The notes: generated by a model from the sequence alone, not told the origin. 32,523 bases of DNA from Micromonospora sp. ATCC 39149 (GCF_000158815.1 NZ_GG657738.1:897782-930304), one strand, 5' to 3'; positions 9,192 to 17,868 are shown, numbered from the stretch's first letter. A program made the numbers and translations.

Positions 9192-10427
9192 TCAGGGTCG
9201 GGCGGCGGACGGGACGCCGTCGTGGGTGTACGCCGGGGCGTCCGGCAGGGCGGTGACGTGCGGTCGCGGCTTGGCGTAGACGCCGTCGGCCACCGCCAGC
9301 AGCCGACGTCCGGCTCGTTCCGGTCGCACGTTGGGGCCGTCGGCGGTCGGCGTCACCGGTCGGCGGCGGGACGCGCGGATCTCCTCCTCGGCGACCGTGA
9401 CGCCGAGGCCCGGCGAGTCACCGAGGACGAACGCGCCGTCCTCGACGTGCAGGTCGAAGCTGATCCCGACCGGGGCGTGCAGGTCCTGCAACTCGCTGAC
9501 CAGGTGGTTCGGCACCGACGTGGCGGCGTGCAGCAGGCCGACGGGGCTGTTGCCGATCGGGCTGACCGGCAGGTCGTAGGCGTGCGCCAGGGCGGACACC
9601 CGAAGGAAGTGGGTGACGCCCCACACCGCGGCCGTCTGGACGACATCGACCGCCGCCGCGGCGATCAGCGGACGGTACTGTTCCAGGCCGGTGAGGTTCT
9701 CCCCGGTGGCGACCGACGCGCGGATCCCCCGTCCGACGACGGCCAGGCCCTCGGCGTCCCACCGCCGGACGGGCTCCTCGACCCAGACGAGGTCCAGGGT
9801 GCGTTCGAGCTCGCAGACGTGCCGGACGGCCTGCTTGCGGGTCCATGCCTCGTTCACGTCGAGCATCAGGCCGGGCCGCCGCCCGTGGGCGGCGGTCAGC
9901 ACCTCCCGCACCAGGTGCAGGCGGTCGCGGTCCCGCTCGACGTCGAGGCCGCCCTTGAGCTTGGCGGCCCGCAGGCCGTGCCGGGCGTAGACCTCGTACG
10001 CCGCGACCAGTTCGTCGTCGCTCAGGCCGATGTCCAGGCCGGACGCGTAGGCGGGCACCCGCCGGTCGCGCCCGCCCAGCAGCCGCCAGAGCGGTTGCCC
10101 GGCCGCCTGCGCCTTGATGTCCCACAGGGCGGTGTCGAGTGCGCCGATGGTGCCGAACACCGAGCCCGCGTGGCCCGCCTTGAACGTCTGCCGCAGCATC
10201 CGGTCGTACAGGGCGGTCACGGCACGGGGGTCCTCGCCGTGGATCGCCGCGAAGATGCTCTCGATGTCTCCATGCGGCCCGAGGCCGACCCCGGTGATGC
10301 CCTCGTCTGTCTCGACCACGACGATCGGCACGGTGGTGACGCCGTCGGCGAAGACGCCGTTGGCGTCGCCGACGGGGCGTCCCCATTCCTGGCTGGTCGT
10401 GAGGGTCCGGTACCCGGTGATCCGCAT
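9192..10427 (-). CDS. enolase-superfamily sugar-acid dehydratase (mandelate racemase subgroup-like)
   Basis: The 411-residue cytoplasmic protein has the superfamily capping domain (about 1-125) and barrel. The KxK motif is Lys156-Leu-Lys158; metal ligands are visible as Asp190 (LMLDVNEAW), Glu217/218 (WVEEPV) and Glu243 (TGEN). Asp261 (VDVVQ) would be the Asp of the mandelate-racemase Asp-His dyad, but the usual His some 27 residues later is not present: the segment reads LPVSPIGNSPVG. Dehydration of an aldonate such as L-fuconate to its 2-keto-3-deoxy acid fits the AKR partner. The ATG at 10427 lies 1 nt after the upstream permease stop, with AAGGG 5 nt before it. Without the His the substrate and stereochemistry may differ from characterised members. 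Confidence 0.8.
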   Translation of the reverse strand: MRITGYRTLTTSQEWGRPVGDANGVFADGVTTVPIVVVETDEGITGVGLGPHGDIESIFAAIHGEDPRAVTALYDRMLRQTFKAGHAGSVFGTIGALDTALWDIKAQAAGQPLWRLLGGRDRRVPAYASGLDIGLSDDELVAAYEVYARHGLRAAKLKGGLDVERDRDRLHLVREVLTAAHGRRPGLMLDVNEAWTRKQAVRHVCELERTLDLVWVEEPVRRWDAEGLAVVGRGIRASVATGENLTGLEQYRPLIAAAAVDVVQTAAVWGVTHFLRVSALAHAYDLPVSPIGNSPVGLLHAATSVPNHLVSELQDLHAPVGISFDLHVEDGAFVLGDSPGLGVTVAEEEIRASRRRPVTPTADGPNVRPERAGRRLLAVADGVYAKPRPHVTALPDAPAYTHDGVPSAARP

Positions 10428-10428
10428 G

Positions 10429-11256
10429 TCAGCCCTTCGTGGAGCCGGCGGCGACACCGTCGGCGATCTGGCGCTGGAGGAAGAGGTAGATCACCAGAAC
10501 GGGTATCGCGGCGATCAGCACCCCGGAGGCGAAGGTCGGGATGTCGGCGGAGTACTGCCCGCGTAGCGAGGTCACCCCGACCATGAGGGTGCGGTGCTCG
10601 GCCGAGGGCATCAGCAGCAGCGAGATCAGTACGTCGTTCCAGCAGAACAGGGCGTTGAGGATGCCGACCGACAGCAGCGCCGGGGCGCCCAGTGGCAGCA
10701 TGATCCGCCGGTAGACGCCGTACACGCTGTTGCCGTCGATCCGGGCCGCGTCGATGATCTCGGTGGGAATGGTCCGGTAGTAGCTGGTCATCAGGAAGAT
10801 CGTGAAGGGGAGGAACTGCGCGACGTAGGCGAGGACGAGCCCCGGGTAGGTGTCGACGAGCCCGGCGTCCGCCATGATCCGAGCCAGCGGCACCATGATC
10901 ACCTGGAACGGGGCGAAGAGCGCCGCGAGGCAGCCCAGAAACAGCGCCGACGAGCCGCGGAAGCGCAGTTGGCCCAGCGCGAAGCCCGCCATCGACCCGA
11001 CCAGCAGCAGCAGGACCACCGAGGCCACCACCACGACGACCGAGTTGACCAGATACCGGCCCAGGCCGACGCTGCTCCACGCCGTGGCGATGTTCTCCCA
11101 GCGCACGGCGTCGGCCAGCGAGAAGCGATCGAGAATGTACTCGCGGCGGGTCTTCATGGCCACGTTGACGGTGAAGACCATCGGATAGATCGTCGCCAGC
11201 GCCAGGAGGGACATCGGTACGGCGAGCAGCCACCCGCCCGGCCGAATGCGGGACAT
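10429..11256 (-). CDS. ABC sugar permease, MalG/UgpE type
   Basis: The 275-residue membrane protein has about six hydrophobic segments (first at residues 10-32, others near 70-92, 104-123, 138-157, 190-210 and 245-263). The cytoplasmic EAA loop that docks to the ATPase is clear: EIIDAARIDGNSVYG...LP (residues 166-188). Its start overlaps the upstream permease stop by one base (TGATG), so the two are translated together. No ATPase gene is present in the operon, so a shared MsiK-type ATPase encoded elsewhere is likely, as is usual for actinomycete CUT1 importers (family knowledge). Confidence 0.92.
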   Translation of the reverse strand: MSRIRPGGWLLAVPMSLLALATIYPMVFTVNVAMKTRREYILDRFSLADAVRWENIATAWSSVGLGRYLVNSVVVVVASVVLLLLVGSMAGFALGQLRFRGSSALFLGCLAALFAPFQVIMVPLARIMADAGLVDTYPGLVLAYVAQFLPFTIFLMTSYYRTIPTEIIDAARIDGNSVYGVYRRIMLPLGAPALLSVGILNALFCWNDVLISLLLMPSAEHRTLMVGVTSLRGQYSADIPTFASGVLIAAIPVLVIYLFLQRQIADGVAAGSTKG

Positions 11257-12233
11257 CAGACCTCCCTCACCGCTCGCCGAAGCAGGCTGATCTGTAGCAG
11301 CCCCACCACGAGCATGACGAGGAAGAGGACCGTCGAGGCGGCCGACGCGAGCGCGGGCCGGTTCATCTGCCCCTGCTGGATCCAGATGTAGTACTCCGGC
11401 AGGTACGTCGAGCCCTCCGGGCCGCCGCTGGTCATGACGTAGAGCAGGCCGAACATGGAGGTCAGCATCCCGATCATCGTGGTCACGAAGACGAACTGGA
11501 TGGTGCGGGACAGGCTGGGGACGATCACGTGCCGGATGGTCTGGGGCAGCGACGCGCCGTCTACCCGGGCCGCGTCCAGCAGCGAGGCGTCCAGGGTGGC
11601 GAACCCGGCGAGGAACACCACCAGCCCCATGCCGAACGTCGCCCAGACGTGCACCCCGACCACCACGAACATCGCCACGTCCGGGTCGCCGAGCCAGTCC
11701 GTCGGCCCGATGCCGACCCCGCCGAGCACGGCGTTGAGCGGGCCGTCGAAGGCGAGCAGGAGATTGAAGATGGCACCGACGATGACCGGGGAGAGCACCG
11801 CCGGGAAGAAGTAGGCGCTGCGGTACAGCCGGTGCCCCGGCACCCGCAGGTAGATGAAGGTCGCGAGCAGGCCGGGGATCGCCACCGCCACCGGCAGGAG
11901 CAGCACGAGCAGCCCGACGTTGCGCAGCGCGCCCCGGAACAGCGGGTCGGCGAACAACTCCCGGTAGTTGTCGAGGCCGACCACCGTCCCGTCGCGGTCA
12001 CCGTCCCCGGTGAAGGAGAAGTTCACCCCGAGTACCAGTGGCCACAACCGCAGCAGCACGATGATCAGCACGGCCGGGGCCAGCAGGATGTAGGGGGCGA
12101 GACGCTCCCTACGCCGACCGCCCCGGCGGCGACGGGACGCGCCGCCGGGGGGCAGGGGCCGCCGCTGCGGCGCCCTGTCGGTCCGCCCCGCCTCGACCGG
12201 ACGGACCGACGTCAGGGACTCCCCGTTCGGCAC
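11256..12233 (-). CDS. ABC sugar permease, MalF/UgpA type
   Basis: The 325-residue protein has a long Arg-rich cytoplasmic N-terminus (residues 1-45) followed by about six transmembrane segments beginning at APYILLAPAVLIIVLL (46-61). The EAA loop reads LLDAARVDGASLPQTIRHVIVP. The GTG start lies 3 nt after the binding-protein stop, with only a weak Shine-Dalgarno, consistent with translational coupling. It forms the transmembrane pore with the downstream MalG-type partner for uptake of a mono- or oligosaccharide. Confidence 0.92.
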   Translation of the reverse strand: MPNGESLTSVRPVEAGRTDRAPQRRPLPPGGASRRRRGGRRRERLAPYILLAPAVLIIVLLRLWPLVLGVNFSFTGDGDRDGTVVGLDNYRELFADPLFRGALRNVGLLVLLLPVAVAIPGLLATFIYLRVPGHRLYRSAYFFPAVLSPVIVGAIFNLLLAFDGPLNAVLGGVGIGPTDWLGDPDVAMFVVVGVHVWATFGMGLVVFLAGFATLDASLLDAARVDGASLPQTIRHVIVPSLSRTIQFVFVTTMIGMLTSMFGLLYVMTSGGPEGSTYLPEYYIWIQQGQMNRPALASAASTVLFLVMLVVGLLQISLLRRAVREV

Positions 12234-12236
12234 GGG

Positions 12237-13508
12237 TCAACCGGCCTGGTCCGAGGCGGCCAACTGCTTCACTACCTCGTCGACGGTGATCGAGCCGCTC
12301 AGCAGTTGCTGGGAGAGCCGGCCCATCAGGTCCAGGGTCTGCGAGGAGAGCGCCACGTGCAGGGCCGGCTTGCCGGTCTTGATGTCGGCGACGATCGCGG
12401 CCGCGGCCGGTCCGCCCTGCGACACGTCGATCGTCGTGTCGGAGGCGATCGCGCCGGCCTGCGCGTAGAAGGCACTCAGGGCGTCGGTCGAGCTCAGCGA
12501 CCGCACCAGGTCGGCGGCCATCTTCGGGTCCTTCGTCCACTTGGCGACCCCGTATCCGATTCCGCCGTCGTACGCCAGGCTCGGGGTGGTGCCCGGCACG
12601 ACGACAGGTGCCCGCATCACGCCGAGCTTGTCGGCGGTGAGGAACTCGCTGAAGTCCTTCCAGTGCCCCACGTCCGACATCAGGCCGATGACGTGGGCGG
12701 CCTTGGCGGACTGGAAGACCGCGAAGGCGTCGTTGAACATCGCCGTCGAGTTCGGGCCGTCACTGTTGAGCTTCGCGTCCTGGGTCTCCTTCCACAGCGC
12801 GAAGATCCGCTTGACGTGGGGCGAGGACCAGTCCCGCTTTCCGGCGATCCAGTCGTCGTACTGCTGCGGGGTGAAGACGCCCGAGCCGAGGGCCGAGAGG
12901 AAGAACTGGATGCCGTAGCCCTCCTTGTTGCCGAGGGCGAAGCACTTCGCGCCGGTCTTCCTGGTGATGGTGGCGCAGTCGGCGATGAACTCGGGCCAGG
13001 TGGTGGCGGGGCTCGCCGGGTCGAGGCCGGCCTTCTCGTAGAGCGTCCGGTTGTAGTAGATGGGGTGCCCCTGGAGGGTCACCGGGGCGGCGTAGGTCTT
13101 GCCGTCCTTGGTGAACGCGTCCCACCCGCCCAGCCGCTGCCGGTCCTCGGCCACGTACTCGTCCAGCGGCAGCAGCGCGTCCGCCCGGTCCCGGATCCGG
13201 CCGCCGCCGTTGAAGAGGATCACGTCCGGCCCCGTGCCGGACTGGATCGCCGTGCCGAGCAGGGTGTAGTACTGCTCGTAGGGCTGGGCGACGAACTCGA
13301 CGGTGACGCCGGGGTGCTTCCTGGCGAAGTCGGCCTTCGCCTTCTCGATGTACGGCGCGGCAGCGGCCTCGCCGGACTTCCAGTCCCAGACCACCAGCTT
13401 GCCCTCGGAGCCGCCGGGCGACGAGCGCGTCCCTGAGGCGCTCCCGCAGCCGCCCAGCGCCAGCGCCGCCACGGCAAGGACGGCTGGCCATACTGCTCGC
13501 TGCTTCAT
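12237..13508 (-). CDS. sugar-binding lipoprotein of the ABC importer
   Basis: The 423-residue extracellular solute-binding protein (family 1) has a lipoprotein signal with lipobox ALGG-Cys21, followed by a flexible Ser/Gly linker and the mature domain beginning KLVVWDW. YEQYYTLLGTAIQSGTGPDVILFNGG and the Trp/Tyr-rich downstream segments (YDDWIAGKRDW, GHWKDF) are typical of CUT1 sugar-binding proteins. It is the first gene of the operon and starts at ATG 13508 with GGTGAG upstream. It has a well-formed promoter 56-90 nt upstream that overlaps a palindrome. Ligand unknown; downstream enzymes suggest a 6-deoxyhexose or related aldose, or an oligosaccharide carrying it. Confidence 0.92.
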   Translation of the reverse strand: MKQRAVWPAVLAVAALALGGCGSASGTRSSPGGSEGKLVVWDWKSGEAAAAPYIEKAKADFARKHPGVTVEFVAQPYEQYYTLLGTAIQSGTGPDVILFNGGGRIRDRADALLPLDEYVAEDRQRLGGWDAFTKDGKTYAAPVTLQGHPIYYNRTLYEKAGLDPASPATTWPEFIADCATITRKTGAKCFALGNKEGYGIQFFLSALGSGVFTPQQYDDWIAGKRDWSSPHVKRIFALWKETQDAKLNSDGPNSTAMFNDAFAVFQSAKAAHVIGLMSDVGHWKDFSEFLTADKLGVMRAPVVVPGTTPSLAYDGGIGYGVAKWTKDPKMAADLVRSLSSTDALSAFYAQAGAIASDTTIDVSQGGPAAAAIVADIKTGKPALHVALSSQTLDLMGRLSQQLLSGSITVDEVVKQLAASDQAG

Positions 13509-13570
13509 CGCTGCTCACCTTCGACTATGCGAATGCCGGCGAACCGGCCGTCGATGCAGGAATTGACGGA

Positions 13571-13599
13571 AAGGTAACTCGTATGACGTATGACGTCAA
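13571..13599 (-). promoter_or_regulatory. promoter of the ABC/dehydratase operon
   Basis: On the minus strand -35 TTGACG (13599-13594), 17-nt spacer and -10 TACCTT (13576-13571). The leader to the ATG at 13508 is about 56 nt. Confidence 0.6.
13584..13598. promoter_or_regulatory. probable operator for the FadR-type regulator
   Basis: TGACGT-ATG-ACGTCA is a perfect palindrome with 6-bp arms lying across the -35 and spacer of the operon promoter. The overlapping TCGTATGACGT (13579-13589) matches the FadR-subfamily consensus TnGTnnnACnA at every fixed position but the last. Together they make 13579-13598 the likely binding site of the divergent GntR protein. Confidence 0.6.
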
Positions 13600-13660
13600 C
13601 AGTGAGGCGTAGGATTTTCGGACGGCGGTCGTGGCGCCGTCGCGGGGCACTGGAGGGGAC

Positions 13661-14431
13661 ATGACGGCAGCACAGGGAACCACCCTGAACAACACATCGG
13701 GGCCCCCGGCGTGGTCGCGGCGGCCGGCCAACCTTGCCACGGCGGTCACCGGGGAACTGGTGAAGCGCATCGTTCGCGGGGCGCACCCGTCCGGGACGCC
13801 GCTACCCCCCGAACCAGCGCTCTGCGCGGCATTCTCGGTGAGCCGGACGGTCGTCCGGGAGGCGGTGAAGATCCTTCAGGAGAAGGGGCTGGTGCAGATC
13901 CGCCAGGGCAGCGGCACCATCGTCACCCCGCCGTCGATGTGGAACATGCTCGACGAACTCGTCCTCGCTGCGACCCTCGCCGAGGACGACACCCTGGCGA
14001 TCCTCGACGACCTCGTCGTCACCCGCCGGGTGCTGGAGTCCGACATGGCCAACGTCGCCGCCCGCCTGGCCGACCAGGAGACCCTCGACCGGTTGCGCGC
14101 CCTGGTCGACCGGATGGACGAGCTGGTGGACGACCACGTCACGTACCACGAGCACGACCGCGCGTTCCACGACGTGATCATGCAGGCGTCCGGCAACCGC
14201 ATCGCCCGTGGCGTGGTGCGGGCCCTGGAGAGCCAGGTCATCAATACCGCCCGGTACATGGGCCGGTCCGAACGGGCACTGTGCGTGGCGTCCAACCTGG
14301 GCCACCGTCGCATCTACGAGCGCATCGCCGCTCACGACCCCGACGGCGCCAGCGAGGCCATGTTCACCCACATCACCGAGGCGTGGCTCGTCCGCCGCAG
14401 CGGGCCGGAAACCGCGCGGCTGGTGCGCTGA
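13661..14431 (+). CDS. GntR-family transcriptional regulator, FadR/FCD subfamily
   Basis: The 256-residue protein has a winged helix-turn-helix (about 24-90, with LPPEPALCAAFSVSRTVVREAVKIL and GSGTIV) and an all-helical FCD effector domain (about 105-240). Candidate metal ligands of FCD proteins are present: Asp166 and His170 (EHDRAFHDVI), His215 and His237. The ATG at 13661 follows GGAGGGG closely; a longer form from 13631 lacks such a site. It is transcribed divergently from the ABC/dehydratase operon across a 152-bp region holding the palindrome, so repression relieved by a sugar acid (the usual FCD ligands are carboxylates) is the best model. A hairpin terminator follows. Confidence 0.9.
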   Translation: MTAAQGTTLNNTSGPPAWSRRPANLATAVTGELVKRIVRGAHPSGTPLPPEPALCAAFSVSRTVVREAVKILQEKGLVQIRQGSGTIVTPPSMWNMLDELVLAATLAEDDTLAILDDLVVTRRVLESDMANVAARLADQETLDRLRALVDRMDELVDDHVTYHEHDRAFHDVIMQASGNRIARGVVRALESQVINTARYMGRSERALCVASNLGHRRIYERIAAHDPDGASEAMFTHITEAWLVRRSGPETARLVR

Positions 14432-14438
14432 CGAGTGA

Positions 14439-14458
14439 ACCCGCCCCGTGGGGCGGGT
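14439..14458 (+). terminator. hairpin after the GntR-type gene
   Basis: ACCCGCCC-CGTG-GGGCGGGT: 8 perfect pairs and a tetraloop starting 8 nt after the stop codon. A second GC hairpin (CCCGGG-rich) follows at about 14465-14490. Confidence 0.7.
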
Positions 14459-14549
14459 GCCGGTCCCGGGTGACCCGGGGTGGCCCCGGGAAAAGACACT
14501 CGTCACCTCGGCCGATCGCACGGGACCTCAGCCTACGAATATCCATGGC

Positions 14550-14578
14550 TTGCCAGTGTTAACGGTAACAGCTACGGT
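14550..14578 (+). promoter_or_regulatory. promoter of the GH127 gene
   Basis: -35 TTGCCA (14550-14555), 17-nt spacer, -10 TACGGT (14573-14578). A palindromic operator fills the spacer. Confidence 0.6.
14557..14570. promoter_or_regulatory. TGTTAAC-type operator inside the GH127 promoter
   Basis: TGTTAACGGTAACA is palindromic except for one base pair and resembles LacI-family operators of the GTTAACG(T)TAAC type found near pentose/arabinoside genes of actinobacteria. It differs from the CGAATCGATTCG sites, so a repressor encoded outside the window is expected. Confidence 0.6.
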
Positions 14579-14953
14579 CGGCCGCAGAGGCGAAAAGCAC
14601 GCTTCCACGCTCGCCCCGGCCCGACCCGGCCGGCGGAGCGGTACGCGGCAGCACCGGCCGTCAACCTCCGGGCGTTGCCGCTGGTGGTGCACGGCGCCGG
14701 GTTGGGCCCGCCCGACCCGCCGGGGAGCCACGGCGAGCGTGGTCCACCACCTCCGCGTGCCCATCGGCTCCAAAAACCGTGCCCGACCGCCCCCCGAGCC
14801 GCACCAACCCGCAACGGCGACACACCCGGACGAGCGTGGCGGCCCGCCTCGCCCGACCGGGCAGGCCGCCGCCCACCACCATCACCACACGCCTTCACGA
14901 CACGTCCCCCGGCCGGGCCGCAGGCCCGAGTTCCGGTCGATTTGGAGGTCCGC
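14579..14953 (+). other. long 5' leader of the GH127 gene, no gene seen
   Basis: About 370 nt separate the predicted promoter from the GH127 start. I see no convincing ORF with a ribosome-binding site and no recognisable riboswitch; the stretch is Pro/Arg/His-codon-like GC-rich sequence with several open frames that look like chance. Confidence 0.4.
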
Positions 14954-17287
14954 ATGTCACCCCTACCCGTCAGCCGCCGCCGGCTGCTGCAGGCCACCGG
15001 CGCGACCGCGGTCGTCTCCGCGACCGGTGCCACGTTCGCCGCATCACCTCCGGCCGCCGCCGCGGTGGTCCCACCGGTCCGGCCGGACACCGGCGTCTCG
15101 GCGTATCCGTTCGAGCTGGGCCAGGTACGGCTGACCGCCGGACGCTGGCTGGACAACCAGAACCGGACGCTGAGCTACCTACGGTTCGTCGACGTCGACC
15201 GGCTGTTGTACAACTTCCGCGCCAACCACCGGTTGTCCACCAACGGTGCCGCGTCCAACGGGGGCTGGGATGCGCCGTCGTTCCCGTTCCGGACCCACGT
15301 GCAGGGACACTTCCTGACCGCCTGGGCCCAGGCGTACGCGGTCCTCGGCGACACCACCTGCCGGGACAAGGCGAACTACATGGTCGCCGAGCTGGCCAAG
15401 TGCCAGGCGAACAACGGCGCGGCCGGGTTCACCGCGGGCTACCTGTCCGGGTTCCCTGAGTCGGACTTCACGGCGCTGGAGGCACGCACGCTGTCCAACG
15501 GCAACGTGCCCTACTACTGCATCCACAAGACGCTGCTGGGGCTGCTGGACGTCTGGCGCTACATCGGCAACACCCAGGCCCGCTCCGTGCTGCTGGCGCT
15601 GGCCGGCTGGGTCGACACCCGCACGGCCCGGTTGAGCTCCAGCCAGATGCAGGCGATGCTCGGCACCGAGTTCGGCGGGATGAACGAGGCACTGGCCGAC
15701 CTCTACCAGCAGACCGGCGACGGTCGCTGGCTCACCGTCGCCCAGCGGTTCGACCACGCCGCCGTGTTCAACCCGCTCGCCGCCAACTCCGACCAGCTCA
15801 ACGGGCTGCACGCCAACACCCAGGTGCCCAAGTGGATCGGCGCGGCGCGCGAGTACAAGGCGACCGGCACCACGCGGTACCGCGACATCGCCAGCAACGC
15901 GTGGAACATGACCGTGAACGCGCACACCTACGCCATCGGCGGCAACAGCCAGGCCGAGCACTTCCGCGCGCCCAACGCGATCGCCGGCTACCTCACCAAC
16001 GACACGTGCGAGCACTGCAACACGGTCAACATGCTGAAGCTGACCCGGGAGCTGTGGCTGATCGACCCGAACCAGGCGGCGTACTTCGACTACTTCGAGC
16101 GCGCGCTGGCCAACCACGTCATCGGCGCCCAGAACCCGGCCGACGGCCACGGCCACGTCACCTACTTCACCCCGCTCAAGCCGGGCGGTCGCCGGGGCGT
16201 GGGCCCCGCCTGGGGCGGCGGCACGTGGAGCACCGACTACGACTCGTTCTGGTGCTGCCAGGGCACCGGCATCGAGATCAACACCAGGCTGATGGACTCC
16301 ATCTACTTCCACAACGGCACCACGCTCACCGTGAACCTGTTCGCGCCGTCGACGCTGAACTGGTCCCAGCGCGGCATCACGGTCACCCAGAGCACGAACT
16401 ACCCGGTCGGCGACACCACCACCCTGACCCTGTCCGGCACGATGAGCGGCTCGTGGAGCATTCGGGTGCGCATCCCGGCCTGGGCCAGCGGCGCGACGAT
16501 CGCCGTCAACGGCGCGACGCAGAGCGTGGCCACCACGCCGGGTAGCTACGCGACGGTCACCCGCACCTGGGCTTCGGGCGACACCATCACCGTACGGCTG
16601 CCGATGCGGGTCGTGCTGTCGCCCGCCAACGACAACGCCGCCGTCGCCGCCGTCACCTACGGCCCGATGGTGCTGTGCGGCAACTACGGCAACACCTCGC
16701 TGTCCACCCTGCCGTCGCTCACCGCCTCGTCGATCACCCGGACCAGCACCAGCACGCTCGCGTTCACCGCGACCGCGAACGGCGCGACGGTCAACCTCGC
16801 GCCGTTCCAGGACGCGCAAGGCTACAACTACACCGTCTACTGGAGCGTCAGCGGCGGCACCGGGACCACCACCCACAAGCTGTTCAACGTCGGCAGCGGC
16901 CTGGTCCTCGGCATCCAGAACATGTCCACCGCCGACGGCGGGCTCGCACTCCAGTGGGGCAACACCGGCACCGCCGACCACAACTGGGTCGTCGTGACGG
17001 AGGGCGGCAACGTCAAGTTCCGCAACGTCAACAGCGGCAAGGTCCTCGGCGTCGAGAACATGTCCACCGCCGACAACGCCCGCGTCCTGCAGTGGGGGGA
17101 CAACGGCACCGCCGACCACCTCTGGACCCTCCTGGACCAGGGCGACGGCACCTACAAGATCCGCAACGTCCACAGCGGCAAGCTGCTCGGCATCCTCAAC
17201 GGCTCCACCGCCTGGGGCGCGCAGGCCGTGCAGGACTCGGACAACGGCAGCGCCGACAACCGGTGGCGGCTCGTCGCCAACCAGTAG
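14954..17287 (+). CDS. Tat-secreted GH127 beta-L-arabinofuranosidase-like enzyme with C-terminal CBM13
   Basis: The 777-residue protein starts at ATG 14954 with GGAGG 6 nt upstream. Its signal peptide carries the twin-arginine motif SRRRLLQ (9-15), so it is likely exported folded. The catalytic (alpha/alpha)6 domain shows the GH127 zinc/cysteine set: Glu353 and Cys355 (CEHCNTVNM) with Cys434-Cys435 (FWCCQGTGIE); by comparison with bifidobacterial HypBA1 one Cys of the pair is the nucleophile. GGNSQAEHF carries the probable acid/base Glu. Beta-sandwich domains follow, then a trefoil lectin (about 640-777) with three repeats of the form SGK.LG..N.ST(A)..A...Q....NG(T/S)AD..W. It would remove L-arabinofuranose from arabinans, arabinoxylan or glycoproteins outside the cell. 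It stands alone with its own promoter/operator and terminator. Confidence 0.88.
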   Translation: MSPLPVSRRRLLQATGATAVVSATGATFAASPPAAAAVVPPVRPDTGVSAYPFELGQVRLTAGRWLDNQNRTLSYLRFVDVDRLLYNFRANHRLSTNGAASNGGWDAPSFPFRTHVQGHFLTAWAQAYAVLGDTTCRDKANYMVAELAKCQANNGAAGFTAGYLSGFPESDFTALEARTLSNGNVPYYCIHKTLLGLLDVWRYIGNTQARSVLLALAGWVDTRTARLSSSQMQAMLGTEFGGMNEALADLYQQTGDGRWLTVAQRFDHAAVFNPLAANSDQLNGLHANTQVPKWIGAAREYKATGTTRYRDIASNAWNMTVNAHTYAIGGNSQAEHFRAPNAIAGYLTNDTCEHCNTVNMLKLTRELWLIDPNQAAYFDYFERALANHVIGAQNPADGHGHVTYFTPLKPGGRRGVGPAWGGGTWSTDYDSFWCCQGTGIEINTRLMDSIYFHNGTTLTVNLFAPSTLNWSQRGITVTQSTNYPVGDTTTLTLSGTMSGSWSIRVRIPAWASGATIAVNGATQSVATTPGSYATVTRTWASGDTITVRLPMRVVLSPANDNAAVAAVTYGPMVLCGNYGNTSLSTLPSLTASSITRTSTSTLAFTATANGATVNLAPFQDAQGYNYTVYWSVSGGTGTTTHKLFNVGSGLVLGIQNMSTADGGLALQWGNTGTADHNWVVVTEGGNVKFRNVNSGKVLGVENMSTADNARVLQWGDNGTADHLWTLLDQGDGTYKIRNVHSGKLLGILNGSTAWGAQAVQDSDNGSADNRWRLVANQ

Positions 17288-17331
17288 GCGCGATCGCTCC
17301 GGACGGGGTGCGGCGAGGGTTCCCGGTCGCG

Positions 17332-17365
17332 AGCAGGGGCTGCCCCGTACGGGGCAGCCCCTGCT
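17332..17365 (+). terminator. terminator of the GH127 gene
   Basis: A 34-bp perfect palindrome: AGCAGGGGCTGCCCC (17332-17346), GTAC loop, and the complement (17351-17365). It begins 45 nt after the GH127 stop and could serve both strands. Confidence 0.8.
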
Positions 17366-17411
17366 GTGCGGGCGTCAGGAGCCGATCAGAGCCGCCGCCC
17401 GGGGCACGACA

Positions 17412-17456
17412 CGGCCCGGAATGGCGGACCGTCTCGCGGTCCACCACCCCGGGCCG
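17412..17456 (-). terminator. nested hairpin after the xylanase/esterase operon
   Basis: Outer arms CGGCCCGG (17412-17419) and CCGGGCCG (17449-17456) enclose an inner GGACCG/CGGTCC stem (17426-17431, 17437-17442). It starts 28 nt beyond the esterase stop at 17484. Confidence 0.55.
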
Positions 17457-17481
17457 AAGGGCGTCTGCCGTCCCGTCAGTC

Positions 17482-17868
17482 GGTCAGCTGGCGGTGCAGG
17501 TGGGGGTCTGGGTCGGCGCGGTGCCGTTGCCCTGGAACCCGAACTCGGTCACCTGACCGGCAGCGAGCTGACCGTTGTAGTCGACATTGGCGAACCGCAC
17601 CGTGCCGGTACTACCCGAAGCCGTCGCCGACCACGTACCCGTCACACTCGAACCACCCGGCAACGTCACACTGACGTTCCACCCCCGGGTACCCGACGAA
17701 CCCGCGGTCACCTTCACCGCGACCACGAAACCACCCGGCCACGAATTCGCCGACACCGAAGCCGAACACCCACCCGGACCCGGCGGCGGAGTCGTCGGGT
17801 TCGGCGGAGGCGTGGTCGGGTTCGGCGGCGGGGTCGTCGGGTTCGGCGGAGGCGTCGTCGGGTTCGGG
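17482..17868. repeat. 387-bp perfect direct repeat, copy 1 (linker and CBM2 of the esterase)
   Basis: Every base of 17482-17868 equals the base 1,352 bp further on (18834-19220). It covers four NPTTPPP linker units, a GPGG spacer, the whole CBM2, and the stop codon with 2 bp beyond. Flanking sequence diverges at once on both sides. Confidence 0.95.

Noticed and set aside
14480..14953. Upstream in-frame extension of the GH127 protein by 158 residues
   Set aside because: The extension covers the predicted promoter and operator, lacks homology-like features, and would bury the twin-arginine signal peptide; ATG 14954 has GGAGG at the right distance.
17780..17868. Short regular repeats that could suggest a CRISPR array
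   Set aside because: They are the codons of NPTTPPP linker units in the esterase and xylanase, without unique spacers.
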